Of a DNA stretch of 64,000 nucleotides, positions 60,069 through 64,000 are shown in pieces. Under the pieces are notes generated by a model that was not told the DNA's origin, ran no database searches, and saw only the letters and a list, made by a program, of their open reading frames with translations. The translations under genes were made by a program, and so were the position numbers. The stretch lies in NCBI RefSeq assembly GCF_004340905.1, contig NZ_SLXD01000002.1:434001-498000 (forward strand). Reading direction: 5' to 3'. The first letter of the stretch is position 1; each line of letters begins with the position of its first letter. Origin of the DNA: Rubrivivax gelatinosus. Lineage in GTDB: Bacteria; Pseudomonadota; Gammaproteobacteria; Burkholderiales; Burkholderiaceae_C.

Positions 60069-61163
60069 ATGTTATTCGATTCAACCGTGCGCCGCGAACT
60101 CGCGCGGACCTTCGGCGCCACGCTCGTCGTGATCCTGACCATCGTGCTGACGATGTTCCTGATCCGCACGATCGGCCAGGCGGCCAGCGGCGTCGTCGCC
60201 CCGCAGGACGTCGTGCTGCTGCTGGGCTACGTCGCGCTGGGCCACCTGCCGACGATGCTGACGCTGTCGCTGTTCGTCGCCATCGTCATCACGCTGGGCC
60301 GCATGTACCGCGACAGCGAGATGGTGATCTGGTTCGCCGGCGGCGTGGGCCTGGCGCGCTTCGTGCGCCCGGTGCTGCGCACGAGCTGGCCGGTGCTGCT
60401 GGTCATCGCCGCGCTGCTGCTCTTCGTCTGGCCCTGGGGCAACCGCAACAGCCTGGAGCTGCGCCAGCGCTACGAGCAGCGTTCGGACCTGTCGCGCGTG
60501 ACGCCGGGCGTGTTCCAGACCTCCAGCGACGGCAGCCGCGTCTTCTTCATCGAGCGCGACAAGCGCGAGGGCGCCGACGCGCGCAACGTCTTCATCGTCG
60601 CGCAGACCGCCGAGACCGAGGCCGTGACGTCCGCGCGCAGCGGGCGCCTGGAACGCGAGGGCAGCGACCGTTTCCTGGTGCTCGAGCGCGGCCAGCGCAA
60701 CGACGTCGACCTGAAGACCGGCGAGAAGGCCTTGTCGAGCTTCGAGACCTACCGCGTGCTCGTCGACGAGAAACGCGCCCGCGACGCCGAACGCCAGCCG
60801 CCCAAGGCGATGGACACGCTGGACCTGCTGAACGACCCGACGCGCCAGAACCAGGGCGAACTCGCCTGGCGCTTCGGCCTGCTGACCGGCGCCGGCAACA
60901 TGCTGCTGCTGGGCATCGGCCTGGCCGCGGCCAACCCGCGGCGCGCCAGCAACTGGAACCTGCTGCTGGCGCTGCTGGGCTTCGTCGTCTACTTCAACCT
61001 GATCAACCTGTCGCAGGCCTGGGTCGCCAGCGGGCGCGTGGGCATGGGCGCGGCGCTGGCGGGCGTGCACGGCACGGCTTTCGCCGTCGCGCTGGCGCTG
61101 CTGTGGTGGCGCGACCATGCCGCGGTGTTCAGCTGGGGCCGCCGCCGGGGAGCACGTGCATGA
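60069..61163 (+). CDS. lptF: LPS export permease LptF
   Basis: 364 aa, ATG 60069. Six membrane helices in 3+3 arrangement around a periplasmic beta-jellyroll domain (about 95-245), with N-terminal FDSTVRRELARTFGATLVV, typical of LptF. It works with LptG and LptB2 to lift LPS from the inner membrane. The gene runs into lptG with a 4-nt overlap. Confidence 0.93.
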   Translation: MLFDSTVRRELARTFGATLVVILTIVLTMFLIRTIGQAASGVVAPQDVVLLLGYVALGHLPTMLTLSLFVAIVITLGRMYRDSEMVIWFAGGVGLARFVRPVLRTSWPVLLVIAALLLFVWPWGNRNSLELRQRYEQRSDLSRVTPGVFQTSSDGSRVFFIERDKREGADARNVFIVAQTAETEAVTSARSGRLEREGSDRFLVLERGQRNDVDLKTGEKALSSFETYRVLVDEKRARDAERQPPKAMDTLDLLNDPTRQNQGELAWRFGLLTGAGNMLLLGIGLAAANPRRASNWNLLLALLGFVVYFNLINLSQAWVASGRVGMGAALAGVHGTAFAVALALLWWRDHAAVFSWGRRRGARA

Positions 61164-62278
61164 GGACCGTCCGCCGCCTGCTGTACCGCGACATCGTCGC
61201 CTCGGTCGTCTTCGTCGCGCTGGCCTTCCTGTCGCTGTTCTTCTTCATCGACCTGGTCGAGAAGCTGGACAACGTCGGCCGCGCCGGCCGCACGACCGGC
61301 CTCGCGGTGCTCTCCGCGCTGCTGGAGCTGCCGGGCCACTTCTACGAGCTGATGCCGATCGCCGTGCTGATCGGCACGATCTACTCGCTGGCGCGCCTGG
61401 CCCAGTCCTCCGAGTTCACGATCCTGCGCACCGGCGGCCTGGGCCCCGGGCGCGCTCTGTCGCTGCTGGCCGCGCTGGGCGTGTTCTTCGCCGCCATCAC
61501 CTTCGTCGTCGGCGACTACGTCGTGCCGGCGGCCGAACGCAAGGCCGTCGCGGTCAAGACCCAGGCTGCCGGCGGCATGCGCCTGGGCGGCCGCACCGGC
61601 GCCTGGCTGAAGGAAAGGCGCATGACGCCCACCGGCGAGCACAGCTGGTCGGTGAACCTCGCCGGCACGACGCGCGACGGCCACCTGCGCGGCATCCGCA
61701 TCTTCGAGTTCGACGCCGACGGCCGGCTGTCGGTGCGCATCATGGCGGCGACCGGCACGGTCGCCGCCGACGGCACCTGGACGCTGGTCGACGCCCAGGT
61801 CACGCACTGGCCCGACGCCGACCAGCGCCAGACCGACACCCGCGTCGACGAGGAGCGGGTGCCCGAACTGCACTGGGCCAGCACGCTGACGCCCGACGTC
61901 GTGGCCGCCGCCGTGCTGCCGCAGGACTCGATGACGACGGCCGAGCTGTGGCGCTACAGCGCGCACCTGTCGGACCAGGCGCAGGCGGCGCAGAGCTACG
62001 AGATCCTGTTCTGGAAGAAGGCGCTGTACCCGCTGGCCTGCCTGGTGATGATGGCGCTGGCCCTGCCCTTCGCCTACCTGCACGCGCGTGCCGGCAGCGT
62101 CAGCCTGAAGGTCTTCGGCGGCATCATGCTGGGCATCGCCTTCGTGCTGCTGAACAACCTCGCGGGCCACGTCGGCCTGCTGCGCAACTGGACGCCGTGG
62201 ATCGCCGCGGCCACGCCCAGCCTGCTGTTCCTGCTGCTGTCGCTGGGCGCGTTCGCCTGGCTGGTGCGCTACCGATGA
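61160..62278 (+). CDS. lptG: LPS export permease LptG
   Basis: 372 aa. Start overlaps lptF stop (ATGA). RTVRRLLYRDIVASVVFVALAF, ELMPIAVLIGTIYSLARLAQSSEFTILRTGGL and the C-terminal LPFAYLHARAGSVSLKVFGGIMLG are LptG marks. Partner of LptF in the Lpt bridge. Confidence 0.94.
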   Translation: MRTVRRLLYRDIVASVVFVALAFLSLFFFIDLVEKLDNVGRAGRTTGLAVLSALLELPGHFYELMPIAVLIGTIYSLARLAQSSEFTILRTGGLGPGRALSLLAALGVFFAAITFVVGDYVVPAAERKAVAVKTQAAGGMRLGGRTGAWLKERRMTPTGEHSWSVNLAGTTRDGHLRGIRIFEFDADGRLSVRIMAATGTVAADGTWTLVDAQVTHWPDADQRQTDTRVDEERVPELHWASTLTPDVVAAAVLPQDSMTTAELWRYSAHLSDQAQAAQSYEILFWKKALYPLACLVMMALALPFAYLHARAGSVSLKVFGGIMLGIAFVLLNNLAGHVGLLRNWTPWIAAATPSLLFLLLSLGAFAWLVRYR

Positions 62279-62646
62279 GCCGCGGCCTGATCCTCTTCGC
62301 CCACGGCGCACGCGACCCGCGCTGGGCCGATCCCTTCCAGGCGGTCGTCGAGCAGGTGCGGGCGGCGCGTCCCGAACTCGCCGTGCGCCTGGCCTTCCTC
62401 GAGTTCATGACGCCCGACCTCGCCGCCGCCGGTGACGAGCTGGCCGCTGCCGGCTGCACCGAGGTCGCCGTCGTGCCGCTGTTCCTCGGGGCGGGCGGCC
62501 ACGTGCGCCGCGACGTGCCGGGGCTGCTGGACACGCTGGCGGCGCGCCACCCGGCCACGCGCTTCGTGCTGCGGCAGGCCGTCGGCGCGGCGCCCGAAGT
62601 CGTCGCCGCGATGGCCGCCGCGGCGGCCCGCGCGCTCGACCCCTGA
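62275..62646 (+). CDS. short CbiX/sirohydrochlorin chelatase-like protein
   Basis: 123 aa, overlapping the lptG stop. Begins RGLILFAHGARDPRWADPF (active His in HGARDP) and has the second His block VPLFLGAGGHVRRDVP; this is the single-domain CbiX-S fold that inserts Co or Fe into sirohydrochlorin. It lies between lptG and a CysB-like regulator, which suggests siroheme for sulfite reductase, though cobalt insertion for B12 is also possible given the operon at 25.8-32 kb. Confidence 0.85.
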   Translation: MSRGLILFAHGARDPRWADPFQAVVEQVRAARPELAVRLAFLEFMTPDLAAAGDELAAAGCTEVAVVPLFLGAGGHVRRDVPGLLDTLAARHPATRFVLRQAVGAAPEVVAAMAAAAARALDP

Positions 62647-62662
62647 CCCCCGCGAGGCCCGG

Positions 62663-63607
62663 ATGAACCTGCACCAGTTCCGCTTCGTCCAGGAGGCGGT
62701 GCGCCGCAACCTGAACCTCACCGAGACCGCCAAGGCGCTGTTCACCTCGCAGCCCGGCATCAGCAAGGCGATCCTCGAGCTCGAGGAGGAGCTCGGCGTC
62801 GACATCTTCGCCCGCCACGGCAAGCGCCTGCGCCGCGTCACCGAGCCCGGCCAGGAGGTGCTGAAGTCGATCGAGATCATCATGCGCGAGGTCAGCAACC
62901 TCAAGCGCATCGGCGAGCAGTTCTCCAAGCAGGACGCGGGCACGCTGTCGATCGCCACGACGCACACCCAGGCGCGCTACTTCCTGCCCGGGCCGGTCGC
63001 CCAGCTGCGCAAGCGTTTCCCCAAGGTGCAGGTCGTGCTGCACCAGGGCATGCCCGAGCAGGTGGCGCGCATGCTGCTGGACGACGTCGCCGAGGTGGGC
63101 CTCGCGACCGAGGCGCTGTCGCACTACGAGGAGCTCGTCACCCTGCCCTGCTACGAGTGGCAGCACGTGATGGTGGTGCCGCCGGATCATCCGCTGGCCA
63201 CCGTGGAGCGCATCACCCTGGAACAGCTGGCCGCCGAGCCGCTGGTGCTCTACCACGCCACCGTCTCGGGCCGCACGCGCATCGACCAGGCCTTCGCGCG
63301 CGCCCGTCTCAAGCCCTCGGTGGCGCTGGAGGCGATCGACTCCGACGTCATCAAGACCTACGTGCGCCTGGGGCTGGGCGTGGGCATCGTCGCCGAGACC
63401 GCGGTGCGCGACGATCCGCCCGACTCCGGCCTCGTCTGGCGCCCGCTGGGCCAGCTCTTCGGCAGCAACGTCACGCGCGTCGCGTTCAAGCGCGGCGCCT
63501 ACCTGCGCCACTTCGTCTACGCCTTTGCCGAGCAGCTCTCCGAGCGCCTGTCCGCGTCGCTGGTGCAGCGCGCGATGGCCGGCGAAGGCACCGACTACGA
63601 CCTCTGA
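62663..63607 (+). CDS. cysB: CysB-like LysR-family regulator
   Basis: 314 aa, ATG 62663. N-terminal winged HTH (LFTSQPGISKAILELEEELG) and the co-inducer domain with ATTHTQARYFLPGPVAQLRKRFP, which is the CysB/Cbl signature. CysB activates sulfate assimilation in response to N-acetylserine or thiosulfate. Its stop overlaps the next start by one base (TGATG). Confidence 0.92.
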   Translation: MNLHQFRFVQEAVRRNLNLTETAKALFTSQPGISKAILELEEELGVDIFARHGKRLRRVTEPGQEVLKSIEIIMREVSNLKRIGEQFSKQDAGTLSIATTHTQARYFLPGPVAQLRKRFPKVQVVLHQGMPEQVARMLLDDVAEVGLATEALSHYEELVTLPCYEWQHVMVVPPDHPLATVERITLEQLAAEPLVLYHATVSGRTRIDQAFARARLKPSVALEAIDSDVIKTYVRLGLGVGIVAETAVRDDPPDSGLVWRPLGQLFGSNVTRVAFKRGAYLRHFVYAFAEQLSERLSASLVQRAMAGEGTDYDL

Positions 63608-64000
63608 TGACCGAACCCCGCACCCCGCAACTGCCCAGCCGGCTGCCGAACGTCGGCACGACGATCTTCACCGTGATGTCGGCGCTGGCCGCCGAATGCG
63701 CCGCCGTCAACCTGGGCCAGGGCTTCCCCGACTTCGAGTGCGACCCGGCACTGCTGGATCGCGTCGACGACGCGATGCGCGAGGGCCTGAACCAGTACCC
63801 GCCGATGGCCGGCGTGCCGGCGCTGCGCCAGGCCGTCGCCGCCAAGATCGCGGCGCTGTACGGCCACCGCTACGACCCCGAGCGCGAGATCACCGTCACC
63901 GCCGGCGCCACCCAGGCCATCCTCACCGCGGTGCTGGCCTGCGTGCACCCGGGCGACGAGGTCGTCGTGCTCGAGCCCTGCTACGACAGCTACGCGCCGA
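63607..64000 (+). CDS. class I PLP aminotransferase (YbdL/methionine or kynurenine type), 3' truncated by window
   Basis: The first ~131 residues only. N-terminus PNVGTTIFTVMSALAAECAAVNLGQGFPDF and the segment TVTAGATQAILTAVLACVHPGDEVVVLEPCYDSYAP are typical of fold type I aminotransferases of the YbdL group that use methionine or kynurenine. The PLP lysine lies beyond the window. Its ATG overlaps the cysB stop by one base, so it is coupled to a sulfur regulator, which fits methionine as substrate. Confidence 0.85.
   Translation, partial: MTEPRTPQLPSRLPNVGTTIFTVMSALAAECAAVNLGQGFPDFECDPALLDRVDDAMREGLNQYPPMAGVPALRQAVAAKIAALYGHRYDPEREITVTAGATQAILTAVLACVHPGDEVVVLEPCYDSYAP

Overview
The window is a GC-rich (about 70%) chromosomal segment of a purple non-sulfur betaproteobacterium. 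The LH2 antenna pair pucBA (9180-9572), with a 71-residue alpha chain carrying an Ala/Pro tail, plus a convergent pucC, point strongly to Rubrivivax gelatinosus or a very close relative (Burkholderiales). Codon use and GC look uniform; I saw no insertion sequence, prophage, CRISPR array, rRNA or tRNA gene.

Layout. 1-3405: a 2-oxoacid:ferredoxin oxidoreductase (truncated alpha subunit, TPP beta subunit) followed by a GltD/NfnB-like FAD/NAD(P)/Fe-S subunit. 3558-8854: a tight three-gene operon encoding a TIR protein, a PAS/GAF sensor with a degenerate histidine-kinase core, and a degenerate receiver fused to a CHAT (caspase-like) protease. This is my best candidate for an undescribed signalling or conflict system. 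8855-11450: the puc antenna locus with a PpsR/CrtJ-type box. 11567-19062: lipid kinase, metallophosphoesterase, diguanylate cyclase, Mn catalase with an overlapping ZIP transporter, GST and a small exported protein. 19064-23563: a TtrSR-like two-component system beside a pentaheme cytochrome that fuses an AdhB-like triheme module to a TsdA-like thiosulfate dehydrogenase. 23720-25757: murI, a YitT protein and a tiny Fur-box-linked gene pair. 25861-32112: a cobalamin operon (btuB-cobB-btuF-cbiB-cobC) behind a B12 riboswitch. 32277-37424: sulfur genes (YeeE/YedE transporter, fccAB, soxYZ) with, between them, a Liv-type binding protein behind a tandem glycine riboswitch. 37577-45375: DUF3149 protein, panE, WYL regulator, fhs, a UPF0149 protein, a hybrid kinase and a small conserved protein. 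45385-56734: a complete glycogen locus (glgCA divergent from glgP-glgB-glgX-malQ) with a HexR-like palindrome between them. 56804-64000: a second Liv-type binding protein, holC, pepA, lptFG, a small CbiX-like protein, a CysB-like regulator and a truncated aminotransferase.

How it fits together: the segment serves a metabolically versatile phototroph. It has light harvesting, reduced-sulfur oxidation (FccAB, SoxYZ, TsdA-like, probable thiosulfate import), carbon storage as glycogen, cobalamin salvage, one-carbon metabolism, and at least three RNA or operator-level nutrient switches (B12, glycine, iron), with a probable sugar-acid switch at the glycogen promoter. All functional calls rest on reading motifs in the translated sequence; no database search was run.
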